Shown here one piece after another: positions 1 through 4,548 of a stretch of DNA of 5,903 bases; the first letter of the stretch is position 1, and the number at the start of each line of letters is the position of its first letter. Source of the DNA: Actinoplanes liguriensis (lineage in GTDB: Bacteria; Actinomycetota; Actinomycetes; Mycobacteriales; Micromonosporaceae). The position numbers and the translations under genes were made by a program. The notes under the pieces were generated by a model, which saw only the letters and a program-made list of their open reading frames with translations, did not search any database and was not told the DNA's origin. The stretch spans positions 27,002 through 32,904 of the forward strand of contig KL571320.1 in NCBI GenBank assembly GCA_000715855.1, in the 5' to 3' direction.

Positions 1-67
1 AAGCGAAACCGTACCGGCCGGCGGCCGCGAGCCCGACACGAGCGAGCCGTTCGTGAAACGGGTCCAC
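1..67 (-). CDS. AbiEii/AbiGii-type nucleotidyltransferase toxin-like protein, N-terminal fragment
   Basis: Only the first 22 codons are present; the gene runs off the left edge. Translation from GTG at 65-67 gives VDPFHERLARVGLAAAGRYG followed by F-A. This resembles, from memory, the N-terminal helix that precedes the GG-containing nucleotidyltransferase core in actinobacterial AbiEii/AbiGii-family proteins (nucleotidyltransferase-fold toxins of type IV toxin-antitoxin systems). The catalytic motif lies outside the window, so the family call is inference. The GTG is the first possible start in this frame because the upstream gene's TAG stop (71-73) lies in the same frame, separated only by CCG. 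No Shine-Dalgarno sequence is evident, so translation is probably coupled to the upstream gene. That tight arrangement supports a cotranscribed pair. Confidence 0.5.
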   Translation of the reverse strand, partial: MDPFHERLARVGLAAAGRYGFA

Positions 68-70
68 CGG

Positions 71-448
71 CTACGCGGCAACCGTGCGGGCGGCGGCGAG
101 CTCCGGGAAACGTTGCTCCCAACGCCGCCGGAGCTGCGGCGGCAACCAGAGCGAGGGCCAGAGACGGAGGAGCATCTCGCCGTCGAGCCAGGTACACAGA
201 TCGTCGACACCGGCGGCCTCGCTGAGCACCACCTTGTACATGCCGGCCAACCGCGCGGGCCGGCTCAGGTCGTAGTCCGCGCGGCCGGACCAGTCGAGGT
301 GGCGCGGCAGAGAGACCACGCCGTGCGTCGGGCCTGTCAAATCGGCGAGTGAGTCGGCCACGACATAGGGCTTCCGGTCGCCGTACGGCAGATAGCCGTT
401 CGGCGGCCGAGCCGGACGCGCGCCTTCGCGCTCAGTGAACTCACCCAC
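71..448 (-). CDS. Small conserved-looking protein encoded directly upstream of the AbiEii-like gene; possible antitoxin partner
   Basis: About 125 aa from GTG at 446-448; the in-frame GTG at 470-472 would add eight residues. The reading frame is open much further upstream, but that part is low-complexity Ser/Arg/Pro sequence lying over a terminator and an antisense-frame gene, so I exclude it. The protein has a basic, proline-rich N-terminus, then YLPYGDRKPYVVADSL, a HLDWSG motif near residues 50-55, a helical stretch beginning MYKVVLSEA near residue 70, and an aromatic/basic C-terminus (LWPSLWLPPQLRRRWEQRF, about 96-114). No named domain, signal peptide or membrane segment is recognised. I recall similar small proteins next to AbiEii-like genes in actinobacteria, which would fit an antitoxin or accessory role. 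The stop is 3 nt before the next start. The start is uncertain: no Shine-Dalgarno sequence is seen for either GTG. Confidence 0.68.
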   Translation of the reverse strand: MGEFTEREGARPARPPNGYLPYGDRKPYVVADSLADLTGPTHGVVSLPRHLDWSGRADYDLSRPARLAGMYKVVLSEAAGVDDLCTWLDGEMLLRLWPSLWLPPQLRRRWEQRFPELAAARTVAA

Positions 449-454
449 CTCGCC

Positions 455-460
455 AGCGTA
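455..460 (-). promoter_or_regulatory. Possible -10 box for leaderless expression of the 71-448 gene
   Basis: TACGCT on the minus strand fits the actinobacterial TAnnnT pattern and ends 6 nt before the GTG at 448. That would put the transcription start on or next to the start codon and would explain the missing Shine-Dalgarno sequence. A TTGCGA at 481-486 could be a -35 box, but the 20-nt spacing is too long to be convincing. Confidence 0.28.
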
Positions 461-509
461 CTTCCCACGCACCGTGCTGGTCGCAACGGCGGACCGGAGG
501 TCGGAGGAA

Positions 510-540
510 GAGGGCGCCCCGGGATTTCCGGGGCGCCTCT
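510..540 (-). terminator. Hairpin terminator of the 90-aa gene
   Basis: A perfect 10-bp GC stem (arms 513-522 and 528-537, GGCGCCCCGG and its complement) closes a 5-nt loop. Read on the minus strand it can be extended by AGAG/CTCT pairing across one bulged C. It starts right at the TGA stop of the 540-812 gene and is followed by the pyrimidine-rich CTCTTCCTCC rather than a clean U-tract, as is common in GC-rich actinobacteria. It also insulates the 71-448 gene from upstream transcription. Confidence 0.75.
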
Positions 541-812
541 CAATGTGAGCGGCTGACGATCTCTTCGGCGACGTGCCGGAGCTGCTCGGGGTCGGGGTGG
601 AAGCCGGCGGCGATGTCCGGGTGCAGACCGGCCCTCGCCTGCTCCAGGAGCATGCTGGTGACCTGCTCGACGCTCTCCCCGGCGTACTGCTGCTGGATCT
701 TGACCGTCGCGGCCTGGAGGGCCGAGCTGAGCTGGTCCTCCAGCGGGCCTTGCAGCTTCTGCTCCACCGGGTTGAGCGACTGCGGATCGAGGGTGACGTG
801 CGGCTCGGCCAA
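540..812 (-). CDS. 90-aa helical protein of unknown function under a likely stress promoter
   Basis: I do not recognise a named family. The start is TTG at 810-812: a strong Shine-Dalgarno GGAGGAAA (816-823) sits directly upstream, whereas the longer in-frame start at 876-878 would place the promoter and ribosome site inside the gene. The product begins MAEPHVTLDPQSLNPVEQKL. It is acidic, has no Cys or Trp, no membrane segment or signal peptide, and looks almost wholly alpha-helical, with Gln/Glu-rich helices (residues 15-60) and a C-terminal part in which HPD occurs twice (64-66 and 72-74). Codon use and protein-like composition, in contrast to the Ser/Arg-rich overlapping frame, support it as the real gene here. 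A GTTT-N17-GGGTAT promoter lies upstream and a hairpin terminator follows immediately, so it forms its own transcription unit. A cytosolic stress-related role is inference from the promoter only. Confidence 0.78.
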   Translation of the reverse strand: MAEPHVTLDPQSLNPVEQKLQGPLEDQLSSALQAATVKIQQQYAGESVEQVTSMLLEQARAGLHPDIAAGFHPDPEQLRHVAEEIVSRSH

Positions 813-845
813 GGTTTTCCTCCGAAGGTCAATGACGCGTGCGGG

Positions 846-872
846 ATACCCGCCTTCCATCGCCGGGTAAAC
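846..872 (-). promoter_or_regulatory. SigB/SigF-class stress sigma factor promoter
   Basis: On the minus strand GTTT (869-872) is followed, after exactly 17 nt, by GGGTAT (846-851). This matches, as I recall it, the GTTT-N17-GGGTAT consensus of mycobacterial SigF and the related GTTT...GGGTA pattern of actinobacterial SigB-type factors. It lies in the 70-nt gap between the AbiEi-like stop (883) and the TTG start (812), placing the transcription start near 838-840 and leaving a leader of about 27 nt that contains the Shine-Dalgarno sequence. The -10 sits inside a small palindrome, GCGGG-ATA-CCCGC on the plus strand (841-853). Confidence 0.6.
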
Positions 873-882
873 GTTCAACGAG

Positions 883-1512
883 TCAGGCGGCCCAAGGGAG
901 ATCCCATTCGCCCTCGAACACGATCTCCTCGATCAGCTCGCGGCGGGACAGCCGGGGCAGGCGGGCCAGCACCGGCCGGATCTGCGCCGAGCTGACCAGC
1001 CGCTGCTCGTGGACCGCCCCGAGCACCAGCATCGCGGCGAGCGTGTCCTCCGCCCACTCCACCGCGTCGACCAGGGCGCGGGCCGCCGTGGTGCACGGTG
1101 GACCGATCGTGGGGCACTGGTCCACGCTGCTCAACCGGCGGGTGCGGTGGACCCGGACGGCGGGTGGCGGGTCCCGGTCGGGCCGGCTGCTGTGCACCAG
1201 CACGTCGATCGGGCCACCGCCGGGCGGCCGGTCCAGGCCGAGGAGCCGCAGCGCGGTCGTGCCGGCGAGCAGCGCGGGCTGCCCGTTGCCGGCGCCGAGG
1301 CTGGCGATCCAGAGGCGCTGCTGTTCGGTGACCTCGCCGTCGCCGGTGAGGTAGAGGCCGCGGTGCACCCGTCGCCACCGCCCGGTCCGGACGCGGTGGC
1401 GGACGGTTTTCTCGCTGAGTTGCTGCCGGGCCTGCTGCCAGGTGATCAGACCGTCCTGCCGGGTCAGGATCGCGGAGAGGGCCCGGGCGCTGCGCGGGGC
1501 GGTTGCCGTCAT
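883..1512 (-). CDS. AbiEi-type winged-helix protein (type IV antitoxin-like), short form
   Basis: 209 aa from ATG at 1510-1512. Residues about 8-58 form a winged-helix-like N-terminus typical of AbiEi/DUF559-associated proteins: an 'LITWQQARQQLSEKTVRHRV' helix-turn-helix (22-41) followed by the wing GRWRRVHRGLYLT (44-56). The middle (about 65-165) has the usual hydrophobic beta/alpha pattern with LLAGTTALRLLGL (81-93), IDVLVHSS (102-109) and VHRTRRL (121-127). Longer relatives carry a C-terminal nuclease-like DUF559 region. Here the protein stops shortly after RRELIEEIVFEGEW, and no continuation is seen in other frames downstream. It could be a naturally short version or a truncated one. It has no adjacent nucleotidyltransferase; the AbiEii-like gene is about 800 bp away, past another transcription unit, so partnership is doubtful. 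No Shine-Dalgarno sequence is visible; AATCCT 6 nt upstream of the ATG is a weak -10-like element. Family call fairly confident, function inferred. Confidence 0.75.
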   Translation of the reverse strand: MTATAPRSARALSAILTRQDGLITWQQARQQLSEKTVRHRVRTGRWRRVHRGLYLTGDGEVTEQQRLWIASLGAGNGQPALLAGTTALRLLGLDRPPGGGPIDVLVHSSRPDRDPPPAVRVHRTRRLSSVDQCPTIGPPCTTAARALVDAVEWAEDTLAAMLVLGAVHEQRLVSSAQIRPVLARLPRLSRRELIEEIVFEGEWDLPWAA

Positions 1513-1552
1513 GCGTCCAGGATTCGCGCTCTGACCTGCGGTTTCCAGCCCC

Positions 1553-1561
1553 TGTGGACAA
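1553..1561 (-). promoter_or_regulatory. DnaA-box-like 9-mer
   Basis: TTGTCCACA on the minus strand equals the DnaA-box consensus known from Streptomyces. It is a single copy in the 175-bp gap between the enzyme gene and the AbiEi-like gene, about 41 bp upstream of the latter's ATG, and is followed by GG. With no cluster of boxes nearby it is not an origin; it may be a regulatory DnaA site, an operator for the AbiEi-like protein, or chance. Confidence 0.3.
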
Positions 1562-1632
1562 CGCCGGCGCGCCCCCGGACCACCACCTGCGGCGGAGGCC
1601 CGCCCCGGGGCGCCAACTGAACACACAAACGG

Positions 1633-1677
1633 GTCGGTGGCCCAAGGTGAGGCTCTCGATCGCCTTGGACCACCGAC
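1633..1677 (-). terminator. Terminator of the anthranilate-synthase-family gene
   Basis: Arms 1663-1677 and 1633-1647 pair over 15 positions on the minus-strand transcript (GTCGGTGGTCCAAGG against its complement, one G-U wobble) around a 15-nt loop. The hairpin begins 10 nt after the stop at 1688 and is followed on the minus strand by CCCGTTTGTGTG, a T-rich stretch that stands out in this GC-rich DNA. On the plus strand the wobble becomes a C-A mismatch, so it suits minus-strand termination better. Confidence 0.75.
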
Positions 1678-1687
1678 GCCATATTCG

Positions 1688-3490
1688 CTACCCGTTCGTG
1701 AGCGGGCTAACCACTTCCGCCAGCAAAGGTGGGAGAAGTTCACGAAGAACGTCGATTCCGTCCCGGCTGAGCACCGACTCCGGGTGGAACTGCACCCCGG
1801 CGAACGTCGTCCCGCGCAGCGCGTGCACCGCCTCGTCCCCCGGATCCCGGGCGATCTCCACCGGCCCGTAGGGCGACGTGATCGCGGACGCAGGGGAGAG
1901 CGCCGCGAAGCTGGAGTAGAAGCCCACCCGCCGTACGCTCCCGAAGAGATCGACCTCACGGGCCATCCCCTGATAGGTCACCTCCCGCCGGAACAGCGAC
2001 AGCCCCAGCTGCGCCGCCAGCAGCTGCTGCCCGAGACACACCGCGAACAGCGCCCGCCCGGACACCAGCCGCGCGACCAGGGTCTCCCGCATCGCGGTCA
2101 TCTTCGGGTCGGTGGCGTCCGAGGGGTCGCCGGGGCCGGGCCCGACCACGAGCAGGTCGGCGTCGGGCACGGGCGCGGACCACGGCACCACGGTGACGGC
2201 GAGCCCGAGCGCCTTCAACTGGTGCGCCAGCATCGCGGTGAACGTGTCCTCCCCGTCCACGATCACCGCGGACCGCCCGAGCAGCGACGGCACGGCGAGC
2301 GCGCCCTCCTCCCGCGAGTCGAGCCAGAACCGGGCCAGGTCGGCGTTCCGGGCCGCCAGCAGGCGTTGCTCGTCCTCGCCGGCCACGGGTGGGGCGTCCG
2401 TCCGTACCGGAATGGTCGCCGCACCCAGGGCGGAGAGCACCCCGGCGGCCTTGGTGTGGGTCTCGGCCACCTCGCCCGCCGCCGTCGAGTGCCGGACCAG
2501 CGTGGCGCCGACCGGGACCCGCAGCGTGCCGCCGGGGGTGATCTCCGCGGTGCGGATCAGGATCGGCGCGTCCAGCGACTGCACCCCGTCGTCGGAGACC
2601 GACAGCAGCGCGAGCACGCCCGCGTAGTAGCCCCGCCCGCGGCGCTCGTGCCGCGCGATGACCCGGCAGGCGTTCTCGATCGGGCTGCCGGTGACGGTCG
2701 GCGCGAACATGGTCTCCCGCAGCACCTCCCGGACGTCCAGCGAGCCCCGCCCGGCCAGCAGGTACTCGGTGTGCGTGAGGTGTGACATCTGCTTCAGGTA
2801 CGGCCCGGCGACCTGCCCGCCGTGTTCGGCCACGGTCGCCATCATCTTCAGTTCCTCGTCGAGGACCATGTAGAGCTCCTCGACCTCCTTCGGGTCGCGC
2901 AGGAAGTCGATCAGCTCGCCGGAGCCGTGCCGGAACGTGCCGCTGATCGGGTTCATCATCACGATGCCGTCGTTGACGCTGACGTGCCGTTCCGGTGTCG
3001 CCCCGACCAGCGTCCGGGCGCCGGTGTGCACCAGGAACGTCCAGTACGTGCCCTGCTCGCTCGCCAGCAGCCGGCCGAACGCGGCCCGCGCCGCGTCCAC
3101 CGGGTCGCCGTCGACGGACGCCTCGAACACCCGGTGGATCACGAAGTTCGCGCCCTCGCCGTGCCCGATCTCGTCGCGCAGCACGTCGTCGACGATCGTC
3201 GCGTACTCGTCGTCGCTCAGGTCGAACCGCCCGCCGGAGACCCGCAGCTCTCCGGCAGGGAAGTCGCTCAGCGGCCGGGTCTCGCGGGCGGTGACGAGCA
3301 GGCATTCCAGGGGCGCGCCGTCGTCGACGCAGTCGAAGCCGCGTTCGGCGATCTGCCGGTAGGGCACCACGGCGAGCACCGGCCGGCCGGGTTCGAGCGG
3401 GATCTCGGCGAGCGTGCCGACGGTGATCACGTCACCGGTGAGCACCTCGACGTGGTCGGCGCCGTCGCGGTGCAGGTAAGCGAAGGGCAT
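1688..3490 (-). CDS. Fused anthranilate synthase family enzyme (TrpE-like + TrpG-like; PhzE-type architecture)
   Basis: 600 aa. Residues about 85-360 are a chorismate-binding (TrpE/PabB/PhzE) domain with LVGATPERHVSV (161-172), NPISGTFRHG (180-189), GSPIENACRVI (268-278) and GRGYYAGV (285-292). Residues about 405-595 are a class I glutamine amidotransferase with GPGPGDPSD (450-458), nucleophile Cys485 in FAVCLGQQL and the His569/Glu571 pair in QFHPES, so both halves look intact. The enzyme aminates chorismate with glutamine-derived ammonia, giving anthranilate or 2-amino-2-deoxyisochorismate. The single-chain order and length are closer to PhzE (about 630 aa) than to rhizobial TrpEG (about 730 aa), and the short N-terminus shows no LLES-type tryptophan feedback motif. 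The trp attenuator directly upstream, and the absence of other phenazine genes in the window, favour a tryptophan role. Start ATG 3488-3490 has GAGGA a few bases upstream. Family certain, exact product not. Confidence 0.93.
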   Translation of the reverse strand: MPFAYLHRDGADHVEVLTGDVITVGTLAEIPLEPGRPVLAVVPYRQIAERGFDCVDDGAPLECLLVTARETRPLSDFPAGELRVSGGRFDLSDDEYATIVDDVLRDEIGHGEGANFVIHRVFEASVDGDPVDAARAAFGRLLASEQGTYWTFLVHTGARTLVGATPERHVSVNDGIVMMNPISGTFRHGSGELIDFLRDPKEVEELYMVLDEELKMMATVAEHGGQVAGPYLKQMSHLTHTEYLLAGRGSLDVREVLRETMFAPTVTGSPIENACRVIARHERRGRGYYAGVLALLSVSDDGVQSLDAPILIRTAEITPGGTLRVPVGATLVRHSTAAGEVAETHTKAAGVLSALGAATIPVRTDAPPVAGEDEQRLLAARNADLARFWLDSREEGALAVPSLLGRSAVIVDGEDTFTAMLAHQLKALGLAVTVVPWSAPVPDADLLVVGPGPGDPSDATDPKMTAMRETLVARLVSGRALFAVCLGQQLLAAQLGLSLFRREVTYQGMAREVDLFGSVRRVGFYSSFAALSPASAITSPYGPVEIARDPGDEAVHALRGTTFAGVQFHPESVLSRDGIDVLRELLPPLLAEVVSPLTNG

Positions 3491-3539
3491 GGGTCCTCGT
3501 TCCGGACTGGGACCGCCCGCCGGGCCCGGCCACGAGAAA

Positions 3540-3562
3540 CGGCCGCCTCGACGAGGCGGCCG
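3540..3562 (-). terminator. Attenuator terminator hairpin (strands 3:4)
   Basis: A perfect 11-bp inverted repeat around one base (CGGCCGCCTCG, T, CGAGGCGGCCG on the minus strand; in practice a 10-bp stem with a 3-nt loop), followed by TTTCTC. It lies 49 nt before the enzyme's ATG and after the leader peptide, so it acts as a conditional intrinsic terminator inside the leader. Confidence 0.85.
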
Positions 3563-3592
3563 CGGTTGGTTACGCGCGAGTTGTGGCCGCCG

Positions 3593-3628
3593 TCAGGCGG
3601 GCCACCACATGCTCAAGCGCGTGTTCAT
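3593..3628 (-). CDS. trpL: trp leader peptide (MNTRLSMWWPA)
   Basis: An 11-codon ORF with tandem Trp codons (TGG TGG, 3602-3607) three codons before the TGA. Two adjacent Trp codons in so short a peptide, placed exactly over strand 1 of the attenuator, identify it as the sensor of charged tRNA-Trp. The start at 3626-3628 is preceded by TAGGGT 7 nt upstream, which suggests a leaderless mRNA; alternatively AGGG in the same stretch could act as a weak ribosome site. A second in-frame ATG lies immediately before the Trp codons. Confidence 0.87.
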   Translation of the reverse strand: MNTRLSMWWPA

Positions 3629-3635
3629 GCCCGTC

Positions 3636-3641
3636 ACCCTA
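3636..3641 (-). promoter_or_regulatory. -10 box of the trp leader promoter
   Basis: TAGGGT (minus strand) fits TAnnnT and is separated by 7 nt from the leader peptide's ATG, so transcription should start at or within a base or two of that ATG. No convincing -35 element is seen in the GC-rich stretch upstream. Confidence 0.5.
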
Positions 3642-3704
3642 GCCGTGCGTGCGCCGCCCCCGCCATCCCGCCGCGCGCATTTCCCGCGATGAGAGACCAG
3701 ACCT

Positions 3705-3759
3705 TGCGCGTACGCCGTGAGCACACGCCCGTGAGCGGGCGGCTCATGACGTACGCGCA
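3705..3759 (-). terminator. Long imperfect hairpin after the 77-aa gene, probable terminator
   Basis: Arms 3705-3722 and 3742-3759 are inverted repeats matching at 16 of 18 positions (TGCGCGTACG...TGAGC), with a nested 5-bp stem GCCCG/CGGGC (3727-3731 with 3736-3740). It starts 2 nt past the stop of the 3762-3995 gene and precedes the trp promoter. No U-tract follows, so termination would be of the U-less actinobacterial kind. Each arm contains a CGTACG palindrome (3709-3714, 3750-3755), so it could instead be a paired protein-binding site. Confidence 0.55.
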
Positions 3760-3761
3760 GA

Positions 3762-3995
3762 TCAGGCGGCGAAGGCGAGCAGGACGGCGGACCGTGCCCA
3801 CCGCATGCGGCCGATCGCACAGTCCGGATGTTCGCCGAACTCCTGCGCGACCAACTCGGCGCAACCGGTCTCGCCCAGCCGGCTCACCGTGGACGTGACC
3901 GCCTCGCGGATCACCTCCACGGTCGGCTCCTGCGAACGCTGCAGGTACGAGACGAAGAGCGCTTCGGTGCGGACATCCTCGATCATGGCGGTCAT
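3762..3995 (-). CDS. 77-aa protein of unknown function
   Basis: Starts at ATG 3993-3995 with a strong GGGAGG Shine-Dalgarno sequence 5 nt upstream; the longer open frame to 4298 runs across the divergent promoter and the response regulator gene and is rejected. The sequence begins MTAMIEDVRTEALFVSYLQR and includes EVIREAVTSTVSRLGETGCA (27-46), VAQEFGEHPDCAIGRMRWAR (49-68) and a hydrophobic C-terminal tail (SAVLLAFAA, 69-77). It looks like a compact, soluble helical protein with two Cys (45 and 59); there is no signal peptide and the tail is too short for a sure membrane segment. I have an impression of similar small proteins across actinobacteria but cannot name a family. It is transcribed divergently from the response regulator and has its own downstream hairpin. 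Confidence 0.77.
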   Translation of the reverse strand: MTAMIEDVRTEALFVSYLQRSQEPTVEVIREAVTSTVSRLGETGCAELVAQEFGEHPDCAIGRMRWARSAVLLAFAA

Positions 3996-4077
3996 CGGTC
4001 CCTCCCGGTTCGATTCGTGCCTGTCGGCGGTGCGGTGATCAGCACACTCCCGCCGGGTGGCAGACCGGGCGCACCCG

Positions 4078-4095
4078 GGTTGCAGGCAGGTTGCA
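4078..4095. repeat. Tandem GGTTGCA direct repeat in the divergent intergenic region
   Basis: GGTTGCA at 4078-4084 and again at 4089-4095, 11 bp apart (one helical turn), in the 171-bp gap between the divergent 77-aa gene and response regulator. The spacing would suit a regulator binding one face of the DNA. Function unknown. Confidence 0.3.
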
Positions 4096-4118
4096 CAGAA
4101 AACCGACATAGCGCTGAA

Positions 4119-4135
4119 TAAGCCGATATGGTTTA
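4119..4135 (+). promoter_or_regulatory. Candidate promoter/operator of the response regulator gene
   Basis: TATGGT at 4127-4132 fits a TAnnnT -10 box and would start transcription about 28 nt before the GTG at 4167. It overlaps an inverted repeat, TAAGCC-GATAT-GGTTTA, with one mismatch between arms. CCGACAT (4103-4109) and CCGATAT (4123-4129) also form a direct repeat 20 bp apart. No good -35 element is seen at the right distance. Confidence 0.33.
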
Positions 4136-4166
4136 CCGAGCGTGATACCGATCGAGGGGAGCTGCC

Positions 4167-4541
4167 GTGACCACGGTCCTGGTGGCCGACGACGACGCCG
4201 ACATCCGGGATCTGGTTGCCTTCAAGCTGGAGCAGGCGGGGCTCGAAGTGATCACGGTCGGCGACGGTCAGGCCGCCGTCGAGCAGGCCCGGGCGCACCG
4301 CCCCACCCTCGCCGTGCTGGACGTCTCGATGCCGCTGCTGTCCGGGATCGAGGTGTGCCGGATGCTGCGCTCCGAACCCGCCACCGCCGGGATGCTGATC
4401 ATCATGCTCACCGCCCGGGTCCAGGAGCAGGACGTGGAGGGCGGGTTCAGCGCGGGCGCCGACGACTACGTGACCAAGCCGTTCAGCCCGCGTGAGCTCG
4501 TGTCCCGGATTCAGGCACTGCTCACGCGGGCTCGCACGTGA
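4167..4541 (+). CDS. Single-domain response regulator (CheY-like receiver)
   Basis: 124 aa, a complete receiver domain and nothing else. The acidic pair Asp8/Asp9, phosphoacceptor Asp52 in VLDVSMP, switch Thr82 in IIMLTAR, aromatic Tyr101 and Lys104 in DDYVTKPF are all present, so it should be phosphorylated normally by a histidine kinase. It ends just after helix 5, with no DNA-binding or enzymatic output domain, so it would act by protein-protein contact or in a phosphorelay; OmpR-type regulators are about 100 residues longer. GTG start with AGGGGAG (4155-4161) 5 nt upstream. No kinase gene is in the window. It is divergent from the 77-aa gene and convergent with the membrane-protein operon, its stop lying 7 bp from that gene's stop with no terminator between. 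Confidence 0.93.
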   Translation: MTTVLVADDDADIRDLVAFKLEQAGLEVITVGDGQAAVEQARAHRPTLAVLDVSMPLLSGIEVCRMLRSEPATAGMLIIMLTARVQEQDVEGGFSAGADDYVTKPFSPRELVSRIQALLTRART

Positions 4542-4548
4542 CGGGGGA

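Larger units (their letters stand above)
3540..3628 (-). promoter_or_regulatory. trp-type transcription attenuator leader
   Basis: All parts of a leader-peptide attenuator are visible on the minus strand. Strand 1 (3596-3605, GTGGCCCGCC, overlapping the second Trp codon) pairs with strand 2 (3583-3591, GGCGGCCAC) with one bulged C and a TGAC loop that contains the leader stop codon. The GGCGGCC of strand 2 can instead pair perfectly with GGCCGCC (3555-3561), the 5' arm of the terminator (3540-3562), forming the antiterminator. Ribosome stalling at the Trp codons would cover strand 1, free strand 2 and prevent termination; when tryptophan is plentiful, 1:2 and 3:4 form and transcription stops. 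Attenuation of trp genes is established in actinobacteria. Confidence 0.88.

Noticed and set aside
449..832. N-terminal extension of the 71-448 frame
   Set aside because: It runs through a terminator and out of frame through the 90-aa gene, giving a Ser/Arg-rich stretch with no protein-like character.
1601..1612. Perfect 12-bp palindrome CGCCCCGGGGCG
   Set aside because: Simple G/C palindrome in GC-rich intergenic DNA with no supporting signal; a chance match is likely.
1637..2785. 382-codon plus-strand open frame antisense to the chorismate enzyme
   Set aside because: Arg/Pro/Gly/His-rich composition with no motif; it is the shadow of the well-conserved minus-strand gene.
1956..3305. 449-codon minus-strand open frame overlapping the enzyme
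   Set aside because: Ala/Arg/Gly-rich alternative frame of the same strand; the frame with TrpE/TrpG motifs is the real one.
2822..3898. 358-codon plus-strand open frame
   Set aside because: Antisense to the enzyme's N-terminus, the attenuator and the 77-aa gene; low-complexity product and no ribosome site.
4065..4078. Small CCGGG/CCCGG hairpin
   Set aside because: Only 5 bp, no U-tract and not placed after any gene end, so not called a terminator.
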